Source: Opitutia bacterium
Lineage (GTDB): Bacteria; Verrucomicrobiota; Verrucomicrobiia; Opitutales; Opitutaceae
Direction of reading: 5' to 3'
Length of the DNA: 64,000 nt
Assembly (NCBI GenBank): GCA_016187925.1
Contig: JACPIS010000009.1
Location: 124,001 to 188,000 of the forward strand
Translations under genes and position numbers: made by a program
The notes under the pieces: model-generated
What the model saw: only the letters and a program-made list of their open reading frames with translations
Told to the model about the DNA's origin: nothing
Database searches by the model: none
In this document: piece after piece, positions 30,541-39,850 of the stretch
Layout: the number at the start of each line of letters is the position of its first letter
How positions within the stretch are numbered: the stretch's first letter is position 1

Positions 30541-31674
30541 ATGCGCGTCCTCGTCGCCTTCGACAAGTTCAAGGACGCGCTCAGCGCCCACGAGGCCGGC
30601 GAAGCCGCCGCGCAGGCCCTGCGGGACAAGCATCCCGACTGGGAGCTCGACGTCTGCGCGCTCACGGACGGTGGCGAGGGTTTTTGCGAAGTCCTGTGCG
30701 AGAGTGCCGCCGGCCGCATCGAGCCGGTCGAGGTCGACGGCCCGCGGCTAACTCCCGTCATCGGTGAATACGGCGTCGTGGCCGCGCGGAGCCTCACGCC
30801 CGCGGTCCGGCAACGCCTCGGCACCGAAGCGCCCATTGCCCTCGTCGAGCTGGCGTCGGCCTCCGGCCTCGATCTCGTGGCGGCGGCCGCGCGCGATCCG
30901 TGGCTGGCCAGCACCTACGGCACCGGGCAACTGCTGCGCGCCGCCGCGCAGGAGGAGCCGGCGCTCCTGCTGCTCGGCATCGGCGGCAGCGCGACCAACG
31001 ACCTCGGACTCGGGGCGCTGATGGCCCTGGGGTTCAGTTTTTTCGACGCTCACGGCAATATCATCGCCGTGCCGACCCCGTCGACGTGGGAGCGCATCGT
31101 CCGCATCGAGCGCGGCGCGCCGCCGGAGCTGCCGCCGCTCTTCATCGCGTGCGACGTGGACAATCCCCTGCTCGGCCCGCGTGGCGCCACGGCGACCTTT
31201 GGTCCGCAAAAGGGCTTGTCGCCGGACGACGCCCCGCGCTTCGAAGCGCAGATGGCGCGCATGGCGACCCTGCTGTGCGAGACGTGCGGCCAATCGCCCG
31301 CGCTGACCGCCACGCCCGGCGCCGGTGCGGCGGGTGGCATCGCCTTCGGACTGATGGTCGCGTGCGGCGCGAAGCTCGTGCCGGGCTTCGAATTCGTGTC
31401 CGACTGGCTGGACTTGCCGGCGCGCATCGCCGCGGCTGACCTGATCCTCACCGGCGAGGGCCGGTTTGATGCGACCTCACTGGCGGGCAAAGGCCCGGGC
31501 GCGCTGGTGCGCGAGGGCCGGCGGCTCGGCAAACCGGTGCACGTCTTCGCCGGCAGCCTCGAGGGCCCGGCCGACGCCACGACCCATGCCATCACCCCGG
31601 CCGGCATGCCGCTCACCGAGGCGTTGCCGCGCACGGCGCAGCTGCTCGCGGCGACGGTGGCGCGTGTCTGGTGA
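30541..31674 (+). CDS. glycerate kinase (GlxK/GarK family)
   Basis: The product has 377 residues. It phosphorylates D-glycerate with ATP (2-phosphoglycerate in this family). It opens V-A-F-D-K-F-K-D-A-L-S-A-H-E-A, the family start motif, then A-L-T-D-G-G-E-G-F. L-G-I-G-G-S-A-T-N-D-L-G-L-G-A-L-M-A-L-G is the core motif, and P-G-A-G-A-A-G-G-I-A-F-G-L and T-G-E-G-R-F-D follow. Full length. It starts 14 bp after the DAHP synthase stop, so the two are probably co-transcribed although no shared pathway is evident. Confidence 0.93.
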   Translation: MRVLVAFDKFKDALSAHEAGEAAAQALRDKHPDWELDVCALTDGGEGFCEVLCESAAGRIEPVEVDGPRLTPVIGEYGVVAARSLTPAVRQRLGTEAPIALVELASASGLDLVAAAARDPWLASTYGTGQLLRAAAQEEPALLLLGIGGSATNDLGLGALMALGFSFFDAHGNIIAVPTPSTWERIVRIERGAPPELPPLFIACDVDNPLLGPRGATATFGPQKGLSPDDAPRFEAQMARMATLLCETCGQSPALTATPGAGAAGGIAFGLMVACGAKLVPGFEFVSDWLDLPARIAAADLILTGEGRFDATSLAGKGPGALVREGRRLGKPVHVFAGSLEGPADATTHAITPAGMPLTEALPRTAQLLAATVARVW

Positions 31675-31729
31675 TTTTCGCCGTGTTTGTCCTCGCCAAG
31701 CGCGGGGGCGTTTCCCCAAATCACGGCAC

Positions 31730-33079
31730 ATGACTCGCCGGTCGCCCGTCACTCTCGCGTTCGTCCTTATCGCCTTCGGCGCGATGCTTTTTGCGGCCGG
31801 TTGCGCCAGCAAGCCCGCGAAGCCCGCCCCGCAGCCGAAGGCGCCGCAGATTGTCACGCCCAAGCCGCCCGAACCCGAGCCGGAGGCGCCGCTGCCGCCG
31901 GTGATGCTGGGCATCGACGTGCTCGAGGCGGAAAATTTCGCCGCCATCGCGGGCAAGAAGATCGGCCTGCTCACCCACCCGGCCGGTGTCAGCCGCCGCG
32001 GCGAAAGCACGGTCGAGGTCATCCGGCGCGCGCGCCAGTCGAAGCTCGTGGCGTTGTTCGCGCCCGAGCACGGCCTCGACGGCAACGGCAAGGCCGGCGA
32101 GAACCTCGCGGACACGACCGACCCGCGCACGGGGTTGCCCGTCTATTCCTTGCACGGCAAATTCCGCAAGCCGTCGAAGGCGATGCTCAAGGGCATCGAT
32201 GCCATGGTCATCGACCTGCAGGACATCGGCTCGCGCTCCTACACCTTCATCAGCTGCCTGCGCTACACGATGGAGGCCTGCTTCGAGAATGGCGTGGAGG
32301 TGATCGTGCTCGACCGGCCCAACCCGCTCGGCGGCCTGAAGGTCGACGGCCCGCCGCTCGACCCCGAGTGGGTGAGCTACGTGGGCGCGTTCCGCGTGCC
32401 CTACGTGCACGGGCTCACCATCGGCGAGCTCGCGCAGATGGCGCGGCAAACCCCGGGCATCCTCGCGGTGAACGACAAGGTCCGCCAGCGCGGCAAACTG
32501 ACGGTCGTACCGATGCGCGGCTGGTCGCGCGTGATGCGCTGGCCCGACACCGGACTCAAGTGGGTCGCAACCTCGCCCTACGTGCCGGATTTCAACGCCG
32601 TCGTCGGCTACGCGATGGTCGGCCTCGGCACCGAGATCGGCGGCTGGACGTGGGGCATCGGCACGTTTTACCCGTTCCGCGGCATCGGCTATCCGAAGAA
32701 GACGCCCGACCAGATCATCGCCGAGCTGGGCCAGTATCGCATCCCCGGCATCGCGCTCGTGAAGAGCCCCGGTGTGGGCCGCGACGGCAAGGTCATCGGC
32801 GGCGTCTACGTCGAGATCACGGACTGGAACACGTGGCGGCCCACCGAGCTGTCGTTCTACCTGATGAAGACCGCCGCGAAATGGAACGCCAAGAATCCGT
32901 TCAGCACGGCGCCCGCCGACCGGCAGAACATGTTCAACAAACTCGTCGGCTCGAGCGCGTGGTGGAAGGCCCTGACGCGCGACGGCGGCCGGGTCGATGT
33001 GGCGGCGTTCATCAAGAACTGGTCGGAGCGCGCCACCGCCTATCAGCTGCAGAGCCGCAAGTACTGGCTCTACCCGTAA
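31730..33079 (+). CDS. DUF1343 lipoprotein, NamZ-like (GH171) exo-N-acetylmuramidase
   Basis: The product has 449 residues. Lipoprotein signal with lipobox F-A-A-G-C (Cys 25), then a proline-rich linker (about 30-55) and the DUF1343 domain: I-G-L-L-T-H-P-A-G-V, F-A-P-E-H-G-L-D-G, D-L-Q-D-I-G-S-R-S-Y-T-F, D-R-P-N-P-L-G-G and W-G-I-G-T-F-Y-P-F. Characterised family members (NamZ) remove N-acetylmuramic acid from the non-reducing end of peptidoglycan chains, so cell-wall recycling in the periplasm is the likely role. The ATG at 31730 opens the signal. It ends 12 bp from the convergent GH127 gene. Confidence 0.88.
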   Translation: MTRRSPVTLAFVLIAFGAMLFAAGCASKPAKPAPQPKAPQIVTPKPPEPEPEAPLPPVMLGIDVLEAENFAAIAGKKIGLLTHPAGVSRRGESTVEVIRRARQSKLVALFAPEHGLDGNGKAGENLADTTDPRTGLPVYSLHGKFRKPSKAMLKGIDAMVIDLQDIGSRSYTFISCLRYTMEACFENGVEVIVLDRPNPLGGLKVDGPPLDPEWVSYVGAFRVPYVHGLTIGELAQMARQTPGILAVNDKVRQRGKLTVVPMRGWSRVMRWPDTGLKWVATSPYVPDFNAVVGYAMVGLGTEIGGWTWGIGTFYPFRGIGYPKKTPDQIIAELGQYRIPGIALVKSPGVGRDGKVIGGVYVEITDWNTWRPTELSFYLMKTAAKWNAKNPFSTAPADRQNMFNKLVGSSAWWKALTRDGGRVDVAAFIKNWSERATAYQLQSRKYWLYP

Positions 33080-33091
33080 GCGGCACCACTC

Positions 33092-34894
33092 CTACTGGTC
33101 GGTGCGGAACCAGATGCGGTATTGCTCACCGGCGGCACCGGTGTCGGCGAAGGGCTGCATGATGAGGTCGCGCGGCGTGTCGTCCCACGGGCCGCGCACT
33201 TTCGCAGTGAAGGCCAGCGCCGCACCGGCCCCAGCGACAAGCACCGGAGGAACATCGCGCGCCAGCCGCAGCTCGGGCAACGCGCTGAGCTTGCCGTTCC
33301 GGGTGGCGTCGGCCGCCAGCACGAAGGGTCCCCACGTGAACGCGGTGCGGGAGTAGTTGGTGTAGTCGCCGCGCACCGCCCGGCCTTGCAGCGTGAACGT
33401 CAGGTCGAGCGCATCACCGTCGCGCCAGTCGCGCGCCGGCAACTCCGCCCAGCCGGCGGCATAGCTCTGGCCGCCCACCTGCAGCGGCGCCGCCCACTCC
33501 GGCACGCGAAACCGCAGCGCGAAACGCGCCGCCTGCGGAACATGGACGGTGAGCTTGGCGTGTCCGGCCCGCGGGAAGGCGCTCTCCTGAGCGAGCTCCA
33601 CAGGCGTCCCGTTGACGATGAACTTCGCCCGGGCGGACTCGAACGTGTTGACGCACAGCGCCGCGTCCGTCTGCAGGAAGGCGAAGGTCGGCGCCAGCGC
33701 CAGACCGCGCGGGCCGCTCGAGTGGCAGCACGTGATGTCCTTGTCGTACTGCTTCACGCCCTCGAGCGCCGTGAAGTAGCACCAGTCGGCACCCGCGGGG
33801 TGCTGGGCGGCGGTGAGGTGATTGTAGAGCGAGCGCTCCAGCTCGTCGGCGTACGCGGGATCGCCCGTCAGGCGCAGCAGCTGCAGGTTCAACTGGATCC
33901 ACGTGACCGTGGCGCAGGTCTCGCCCACGTGGGCGTCGTTGCCGTTGGGCAGCTCGTGGTCGTAGGTGAAATGCTCATACGCGCTGGTCGCCCCGGTGAG
34001 ATACAACCGGTTCGCCACGATATCGGTCCACGCGTTCCCGACCGCTTCCAGAATCGGGCGGTCGCCGGTGCAGCGCGCGTATTCACACAGGCCGACCAGA
34101 TTGGAGAGCATCTCGTAGGCCTTGCCGTTCGCCGTGTGACTGGCGTCCTTGCGGGTCAGCAGCGTGTGCACGATGCCCGGACCGCCGGCCTCGTCGTAAG
34201 CGGTGACGATGTAGCGCGCGAAAGCGAGGTAGCGCTCGTCCCCGGTCAGCCGGTACAACAAAACGATCGGCTCGAGCACGCTGGTGGCGGCCATGCCCTG
34301 ATGGTTGCCCGCCGCGTTGATGCTGCGCACCGCGGGAAAGGTCGCGATCAGCAGGTCGGCCATGCGGCGCGACGCCTGGAGCGCCGGCTCGGAGCCGGTG
34401 TAACGGTAGTAGGTGAGCAGCCCGAGGAGATTGTATTTGTGGCTCCACACGTCCCAGTCCGCGCCCTCGTACATGCCGAGGCGTTTGCCGGGCACGTAGG
34501 TGCCGAGATAGCCGTCCGGCTCCTGCGTGGCGATCAACTCGGCCACGACGCCATCGAGTTTCCGGCGCAACGCCTCGTCGCCGGTGTAGGCCCACGCGAG
34601 CGTGGCGGCGTGCAGCCACTTGCCGACATGCTCGCCGATCCACGGATGCGAGCCGGGCTTCTGCTTGAAGCCCGCCAGCAGCGGCACGGTGTCGACGACC
34701 GCCAGCCGGTTGGCCACGTTTTGGTCGATGCGGCCCCCGAGCCAGCCGGCGACGTGCACGCTGCCCGGCTCGAGCGGGCGGACGGCGTCGGCGAGACGAG
34801 GAGCGACAACATCGGGTATCGGCAACCCGGGCGTCGCACCGAAGACGAAAGTCGAACCGAGGCAGGCGAAAATAAACAGGCAGCGGGAAAGCAT
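33092..34894 (-). CDS. exported GH127 (DUF1680) glycoside hydrolase
   Basis: The product has 600 residues. Signal peptide 1-19 (F-I-F-A-C-L-G-S-T-F-V-F-G-A), an (alpha/alpha)6-barrel-like middle and a beta-sandwich C-terminus. The zinc/catalytic cysteine set of the family is present: G-E-T-C (about 321-324) and I-T-C-C-H-S-S (about 385-391), where a Cys acts as nucleophile in beta-L-arabinofuranosidases. H-K-Y-N-L-L-G-L-L and N-A-A-G-N-H-Q-G also fit. It probably trims arabinose-containing plant glycans, but GH127 relatives vary in substrate. The ATG at 34894 opens the signal peptide. Confidence 0.9.
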   Translation of the reverse strand: MLSRCLFIFACLGSTFVFGATPGLPIPDVVAPRLADAVRPLEPGSVHVAGWLGGRIDQNVANRLAVVDTVPLLAGFKQKPGSHPWIGEHVGKWLHAATLAWAYTGDEALRRKLDGVVAELIATQEPDGYLGTYVPGKRLGMYEGADWDVWSHKYNLLGLLTYYRYTGSEPALQASRRMADLLIATFPAVRSINAAGNHQGMAATSVLEPIVLLYRLTGDERYLAFARYIVTAYDEAGGPGIVHTLLTRKDASHTANGKAYEMLSNLVGLCEYARCTGDRPILEAVGNAWTDIVANRLYLTGATSAYEHFTYDHELPNGNDAHVGETCATVTWIQLNLQLLRLTGDPAYADELERSLYNHLTAAQHPAGADWCYFTALEGVKQYDKDITCCHSSGPRGLALAPTFAFLQTDAALCVNTFESARAKFIVNGTPVELAQESAFPRAGHAKLTVHVPQAARFALRFRVPEWAAPLQVGGQSYAAGWAELPARDWRDGDALDLTFTLQGRAVRGDYTNYSRTAFTWGPFVLAADATRNGKLSALPELRLARDVPPVLVAGAGAALAFTAKVRGPWDDTPRDLIMQPFADTGAAGEQYRIWFRTDQ

Positions 34895-35031
34895 AAGCGC
34901 GATGGACGGGGTTGGGATATCCGGACTCACGGACCGGAGTCCTGATTGCTAACAGAACCACCCCGGCAGGATAAGGAAATACCCGCGAAGTTGCGCACTT
35001 CGCCGGAATGTGCGCAACGAGCCAAAAACAA

Positions 35032-35053
35032 GGGCGGCCGCAGCGGGCCGCCC
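35032..35053 (-). terminator. Rho-independent terminator of msrB
   Basis: An 8-bp stem GGGCGGCC / GGCCGCCC with a 6-base loop is followed on the minus strand by TTGTTTTTG. It lies 6 bp after the msrB stop. Confidence 0.85.
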
Positions 35054-35059
35054 GAGGAC

Positions 35060-35680
35060 TTACTTCGCCGCCGCGGCGCTGCCGCCCTGGGCGACCCACG
35101 CATCGTATTCGGCGCGCGGCATGAACTTCAGCGAAGCCGAGTTGATGCAGTAGCGCTGACCGGTCGGCTCCGGGCCGTCGTCGAAGACGTGGCCGAGGTG
35201 GCTGCCGCAGACGGCGCAATGCGTCTCGACGCGGATCATGCCCCAGCTGACATCGCGCTCCTCGGCGACGAAGAGCTTCTCGAGCGGCTGCCAGTAGCTC
35301 GGCCAGCCGGTGCCGGAGTCGAACTTGTGGCGCGAGTCGAAGAGCGGCGTATCGCAGCCGGCGCAGAAATAGACGCCGTCGGCGTGGTTGTTCCAGTAGG
35401 CGTTGCGGAACGGCGGCTCGGTGCCCTGCTTACGGGCGACGCGGTACTGCTCGGGCGTCAGGCGGGCGCGCCACTCTTCGTCGGTGCGCTGCACGCGGAC
35501 CTTGCTCATGTCGATGACGACCCGCGACGGCAGGCCGCAGGCGGATTTCTCGCCCGGCGCGCAATACGGTTCGGCGGGCTTCTGGTTCTTGGCGTTCATG
35601 GTGGTGTCCTCAGCGGAAAACAAAACCGCCGCACCCGCGGCGGCGAGGGAAAGAGAGAAAAGTGCGGACCACTTTTTCAT
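35060..35680 (-). CDS. msrB: exported peptide-methionine (R)-S-oxide reductase
   Basis: The product has 206 residues. Signal peptide 1-22 ([16 protein letters not shown]), a 35-residue linker with two cysteines, then the MsrB domain. Zinc ligands are in F-C-A-G-C and [10 protein letters not shown]; the catalytic cysteine is in [21 protein letters not shown] is the family core motif. It reduces methionine-R-sulfoxide in proteins, here outside the cytoplasm, so it needs an external electron donor. The linker cysteines ([10 protein letters not shown]) might serve as the resolving pair. Monocistronic with its own terminator. Confidence 0.94.
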   Translation of the reverse strand: MKKWSALFSLSLAAAGAAVLFSAEDTTMNAKNQKPAEPYCAPGEKSACGLPSRVVIDMSKVRVQRTDEEWRARLTPEQYRVARKQGTEPPFRNAYWNNHADGVYFCAGCDTPLFDSRHKFDSGTGWPSYWQPLEKLFVAEERDVSWGMIRVETHCAVCGSHLGHVFDDGPEPTGQRYCINSASLKFMPRAEYDAWVAQGGSAAAAK

Positions 35681-35739
35681 GGGAGATGAGTTAATGCCAA
35701 AATTACGGGCATGCAACCGGGACGGATGCCGCCACAGGG

Positions 35740-37809
35740 ATGAGAGCAACCCGGCCCGATTCTATTCCGGACGCCGGGCAGGAAATCACTGTTGCCCCGG
35801 CCGCGGGTTTGGCGTGCGCTGGCAGGGTGGACGAAAGCTCCGCGAAACTCTCCCGCCGGAGTCTCTGGGGCATCATGCTCCTGACCCTGTTGTACGGCGG
35901 TCTTCATCTCACGTGGTATTGGGGTACCCCGCTGGGTCGCGCCGCCGTGCTCGATGAACGAGAGAACCTGCAACTGGCGCACGAGTTGGCCACGGGCTCG
36001 TTACCGGCAGAACCGTTCTACCGCGCCATGGGCTATCCGCTATTGCTGGCCGGTCTCGATCGCGCCGGCTTGCTGCCCGAAAGCGCACCCCAAGCCGCCA
36101 CCGCGCTCGGCCTGCTGCTGCACGTGCTCAACACCGCCTTGGCCGTTAAACTGGCGCAACGCTGGTTCCACTCCACCCGTGCCGGGGTTTTGACCGGTCT
36201 GCTCTTCGGTCTGAATCCCGTGTTCATTCACCACGCAACCCAGGTGCTCGACAACACCCTGGCAGGCACACTCGTGTTGGCCGGTTTGCAGTTTCTATCT
36301 GCAGAACCTGATACCCGGACCGGCCGGCCCCATGTGCTCGGACTCTCGTTGTGCTGGTCCGCGGCAAGTTTGGTGCGGCCACAGTTGCTCTTGTTGTGGC
36401 TATCGTTTCCGGCCGTCTGGCTGATCAGCACCGGCACCCGGGGCGGAGGCTGGCGGCAAATTACCCGTCTCGCTCCCGCATTGATTGCAGGCACGGCACT
36501 CTGGCTGGCCCAAGGTATTTGGGCGTGGCGTGTCGGCGGCGAGTTCCGGTTCCTGCCCTGGCACGGTCCCTACAATCTTTGGGCGGCCAACCATCCCGAT
36601 GCCAACGGCCGGTATTACGTCCAGTCCCGGCCGGTTGCGCCGCGCGCTGCCGGCCCCACCGAGTCCTATGAGAATCCTGCCCGGATCGAGTCGATCCAAC
36701 TCTACCGGGAAGCGACCGGTGACCACGGTCCGTTGCGCATCGACGCGATGAACGACTATTGGTCACGCCGTCTGCAGAGAGAGATCGCCGGACAGCCGAT
36801 GCCGTGGCTCGCCTTGGAATTCCGCAAGACCGTCTGGCTGCTCAGCCACGCCGAACAATACAACAACAAGACCTACTCGTTCCACCGCGCCCGCTCACCC
36901 TGGCTGCGCCACAACCCGCTGGGCTGGGCCCCGCTGCTCCTGTTCGGTTCGATCGGATTCGCCAGCTTGGCGTTTGCCCACCGACCGATTGCAACTGCGC
37001 TCGGGTTGGTGATGGCCTCCCTCGCTCTCGGCGCGCTCGCCGCGTATGTTAGCGCACGCTTCCGACTGCCGCTCGCGATGCTGCTCGCCGTGTTGGCCGG
37101 CGGCGCGGTCCATGTCCCGCGCTTGTGGAAAATCTCCGACACCCGGCAGCGGCTGACCCGCTTTGGGCTGCCTGTGACACTCGCGGTGCTGGCTTACGCC
37201 AATCTCTTCGGCGCCGCCGATACCAGTACGTTTCTTCAGGATCATTTGCTGGTCGCTGGCGCTGCCGAGCGGGTGGACGAAGACGCCCTCACGTGGGCGG
37301 AAGCCCGCGCCGCACTCGCTCTGCGGCCGAACCACCCCGACGCGCTGCGGCTGGCCATTACCAGCTACTTCAATCTGCTGCTGACCCAGTCGTCCCGCCT
37401 GCCACCGGAATACGAATGGCTTCAAGCCACCCGTGCGCTCGCCGCGCAGACAAACAACCCCGCGCATCTGCAGCAAGGCAACCTCGTGGGCCTGGCGCTC
37501 TGGCGCAGCGGCGATGCGCGCGGCCTGCAACTCTGGCGCAGCCGCCTGGCCGAGCTCGACGATCTCTCGGCGCTCGCCGCGCTCACCCTGGCCGGTGCAG
37601 CCAGTCCGGCGGAAATGGACCGTCTGCTGGCCGCGCCGTTGGCCGACGATGCCGATGTCTTCACCTTGCTGGCCGCAGCCCGCTACCGGCCGGTCCAACT
37701 GCGGGAGTGGACACATGGACGGCACGACCAGACGTGGCTACTGGCGCTCCAGCAGGCCGCCGATCGGATTTTCCAAAAGGGTCGTGGCGCTACTCCACCC
37801 GGACGTTGA
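35740..37809 (+). CDS. GT-C-like polytopic membrane protein with helical C-terminal domain
   Basis: The product has 689 residues. About 10 transmembrane helices at 40-490 follow a 35-residue N-terminal tail. After TM1 comes a periplasmic loop with acidic residues V-L-D-E-R-E-N-L-Q, as expected for the catalytic loop of GT-C glycosyltransferases (PMT/ArnT type) using polyprenyl-phosphate sugars. Residues about 500-689 form a soluble helical repeat region ([18 protein letters not shown]), TPR-like. The first gene of the polysaccharide region. Its 3' end overlaps the convergent xseA end by 20 bp. Donor and acceptor are unknown; the start could lie further in. Confidence 0.7.
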   Translation: MRATRPDSIPDAGQEITVAPAAGLACAGRVDESSAKLSRRSLWGIMLLTLLYGGLHLTWYWGTPLGRAAVLDERENLQLAHELATGSLPAEPFYRAMGYPLLLAGLDRAGLLPESAPQAATALGLLLHVLNTALAVKLAQRWFHSTRAGVLTGLLFGLNPVFIHHATQVLDNTLAGTLVLAGLQFLSAEPDTRTGRPHVLGLSLCWSAASLVRPQLLLLWLSFPAVWLISTGTRGGGWRQITRLAPALIAGTALWLAQGIWAWRVGGEFRFLPWHGPYNLWAANHPDANGRYYVQSRPVAPRAAGPTESYENPARIESIQLYREATGDHGPLRIDAMNDYWSRRLQREIAGQPMPWLALEFRKTVWLLSHAEQYNNKTYSFHRARSPWLRHNPLGWAPLLLFGSIGFASLAFAHRPIATALGLVMASLALGALAAYVSARFRLPLAMLLAVLAGGAVHVPRLWKISDTRQRLTRFGLPVTLAVLAYANLFGAADTSTFLQDHLLVAGAAERVDEDALTWAEARAALALRPNHPDALRLAITSYFNLLLTQSSRLPPEYEWLQATRALAAQTNNPAHLQQGNLVGLALWRSGDARGLQLWRSRLAELDDLSALAALTLAGAASPAEMDRLLAAPLADDADVFTLLAAARYRPVQLREWTHGRHDQTWLLALQQAADRIFQKGRGATPPGR

Positions 37810-39076
37810 TCCTGCCGTCGTGGAATTCGTTCACGAGCGGCTGGCCGGACTTGATGCCCTTGGCCCGCGCGACGGGCTTGCCCGACTCGTCGCGCACGAT
37901 GGCGTAACCGCGCTTGAGCACCGAGGCCGGGCTGACGGACTCGAGCCGCTTCCAGAGCGCGAGCAACCGATGCGAGTCGGTCTGCACGCGCTTCTCCGGT
38001 GACGCCGCGACCAGCCGGGCGCGGGCGCCGGCCAGTTGTTCGCGACGCGCCTGTGTGGTGTGGCGCAGGGCGGAACCGAGTCGGTTGGCCAGATCATCGA
38101 GTCGCAGATGGCTTTGCTCGATAGCGGCGGCGGGTGAGAGCAACCGCAAACGGCTGCGTGCATGGTCGAGCTGCTGGCGGGCGTGTTCGAGCCGGGCGGC
38201 CGCGATGTCGTCCAGCGCCCCGCCGGCGTTGCCGACACGTTCGACGCAGTTGAGATAATGGCTGGAGATCAGTTCCGCCGCGCCGCTCGGTGTCTCTGCA
38301 CGCACATCGGCGGCGAAGTCGCACAGCGTGAAGTCGATTTCGTGGCCGACGGCCGAGATGATCGGCACGCCGCACGCGGCCACGGCGCGGACCAGCGGCT
38401 CCTCGTTGAACGCCCACAAGTCTTCGACGCTCCCGCCGCCGCGACCGATGACGAGCAGGTCGAAAACTCCCAGTTCCTCGGCCGTGCGCAGCGCCGCGAC
38501 CATCTCCGCCGCGGCACCATCGCCCTGCACCTTGCAGGGCAGCACGACCAATCGGCCGCGCCAGCCGCGGCGCTGGAGGATGCGGATGAAGTCCTGCACG
38601 GCGGCCCCGGTCGGCGAGGTGATGAACCCCACCGTACGCGGCATGTGCGGCAGCGCTTGTTTGCGCGCCGGCTCGAACAGCCCCTCGTCCGCCAGCCGGC
38701 GCTTCAGCTGCTCGAACTCCTGCTGCAGGCGGCCGACACCATGCTCGATGATCGCGCGGACAATGAGCTGGTATTGGCCGCGCGCCTCGTAGACATCGAC
38801 CTCACCGTAGATGAGCAACTGGAGGCCGTCACGCAGTGCGACGCTCTGCCGGGCGGCGTCGCCGCGGAAGAGCACGCACGAGATCTGCGCGCCAGCGTCC
38901 TTGAGCGAAAAATAGACATGGCCGCTGGCCTGGGCGCGGAGATTGGACACCTCGCCGCGCACCCAGCAGGGCGGCAGACCGCCCTTGAGCAGCTCCTTCA
39001 CCCGACGCGTGAACTCCGTGACGGTCTGGATCCGGCCGGATTCGTCGAGCGGGAGCGACTCGTCGGACTTTTTCAC
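37790..39076 (-). CDS. xseA: exodeoxyribonuclease VII large subunit
   Basis: The product has 428 residues. It degrades single-stranded DNA together with the small XseB subunit. OB-fold at about 15-110 (W-V-R-G-E-V-S-N-L, S-G-H-V-Y-F-S-L-K-D). The catalytic domain has T-S-P-T-G-A-A-V-Q-D, I-G-R-G-G-G-S-V-E-D-L-W-A-F-N-E-E and S-A-V-G-H-E-I-D-F-T-L-C-D. Coiled-coil and the terminal R-G-Y-A-I-V motif follow. The GTG at 39076 overlaps the upstream stop (GTGA), which fixes this start although the frame is open for 50 more codons. No xseB is adjacent. Confidence 0.95.
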   Translation of the reverse strand: MKKSDESLPLDESGRIQTVTEFTRRVKELLKGGLPPCWVRGEVSNLRAQASGHVYFSLKDAGAQISCVLFRGDAARQSVALRDGLQLLIYGEVDVYEARGQYQLIVRAIIEHGVGRLQQEFEQLKRRLADEGLFEPARKQALPHMPRTVGFITSPTGAAVQDFIRILQRRGWRGRLVVLPCKVQGDGAAAEMVAALRTAEELGVFDLLVIGRGGGSVEDLWAFNEEPLVRAVAACGVPIISAVGHEIDFTLCDFAADVRAETPSGAAELISSHYLNCVERVGNAGGALDDIAAARLEHARQQLDHARSRLRLLSPAAAIEQSHLRLDDLANRLGSALRHTTQARREQLAGARARLVAASPEKRVQTDSHRLLALWKRLESVSPASVLKRGYAIVRDESGKPVARAKGIKSGQPLVNEFHDGRINVRVE

Positions 39077-39750
39077 GGCTGCTTTTTGCGGCGCTCGTAG
39101 TGCTTGCGCACCAGATGGGTGCCGGCGGTCAAAGCGAGCACGGCGGAAAGCCCGATGAGCGCCATCCGGCCCTTGCCGTGCAGGAGCGCATCGCCGAAGA
39201 GCATGAACGCGATGTTCAGCGGCCACGCGATGAGACAGGAGATGCCAAGATATTTGCCGAAAGGCACCTCAGCGAGACCGAGCAGGTAATTCTGCACAGG
39301 AAACGGCACGCCGGGCGTCACGCGCAGAATGATGACGAGATCGGAGGCGTCGCCCGCCTCGACCTGGGGCAGCTTGTAGCCGAGGCGCGCGAAGAGTTTT
39401 TCCAGCAACGGCCGGAACGCGACATGGGCGAGGAAGTAGGTCAGCGCCATGTTCACCGTGATCGACAGCATCGCGAGGGCGATGACCAGACCCATTCCCA
39501 TCTGCTCACCAAACACCGAGCCGGCCGTGAGCGAAAACGCCGACAGCGGTGCGCCGATCGCCGGCAGGAATGCCATCGCGGTGAAGAAGACCACCGGACC
39601 CGCGCCGCGAATGAGCCCGAGTCCCTGCTGTACGAGCGACTTCACGTCCAGCCCGCGCACGACCAGCACCAACCCCACCAGCCCGACGACAACGGCGGCG
39701 ATCAACTTCAGCAACAGAGCGCGGTTGGGACGCGGAGCAGGTTCGGCCAT
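39073..39750 (-). CDS. TVP38/TMEM64 (VTT domain) membrane protein
   Basis: The product has 225 residues with about 6 hydrophobic segments. VTT/DedA-type features: F-L-P-A-I-G-A-P-L-S-A-F-S-L-T-A-G, the re-entrant loop region R-V-T-P-G-V-P-F-P-V-Q-N-Y-L-L-G, and a basic C-terminal tail K-H-Y-E-R-R-K-K. VTT proteins are implicated in lipid flipping and membrane homeostasis; for a bacterium with a polysaccharide locus alongside, recycling of lipid carriers is conceivable but is inference. It is coupled to xseA by a 4-base overlap. Confidence 0.85.
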   Translation of the reverse strand: MAEPAPRPNRALLLKLIAAVVVGLVGLVLVVRGLDVKSLVQQGLGLIRGAGPVVFFTAMAFLPAIGAPLSAFSLTAGSVFGEQMGMGLVIALAMLSITVNMALTYFLAHVAFRPLLEKLFARLGYKLPQVEAGDASDLVIILRVTPGVPFPVQNYLLGLAEVPFGKYLGISCLIAWPLNIAFMLFGDALLHGKGRMALIGLSAVLALTAGTHLVRKHYERRKKQP

Positions 39751-39850
39751 AGGCGCGACGATGCCCGCCCGGCTTTGCCGCCGTCAAGAGCGGAGCACCG
39801 GCGGGCGTCCGACCAAATGAGGCTCGCGCTCCCGCCCCGCGGAAGCTGCA

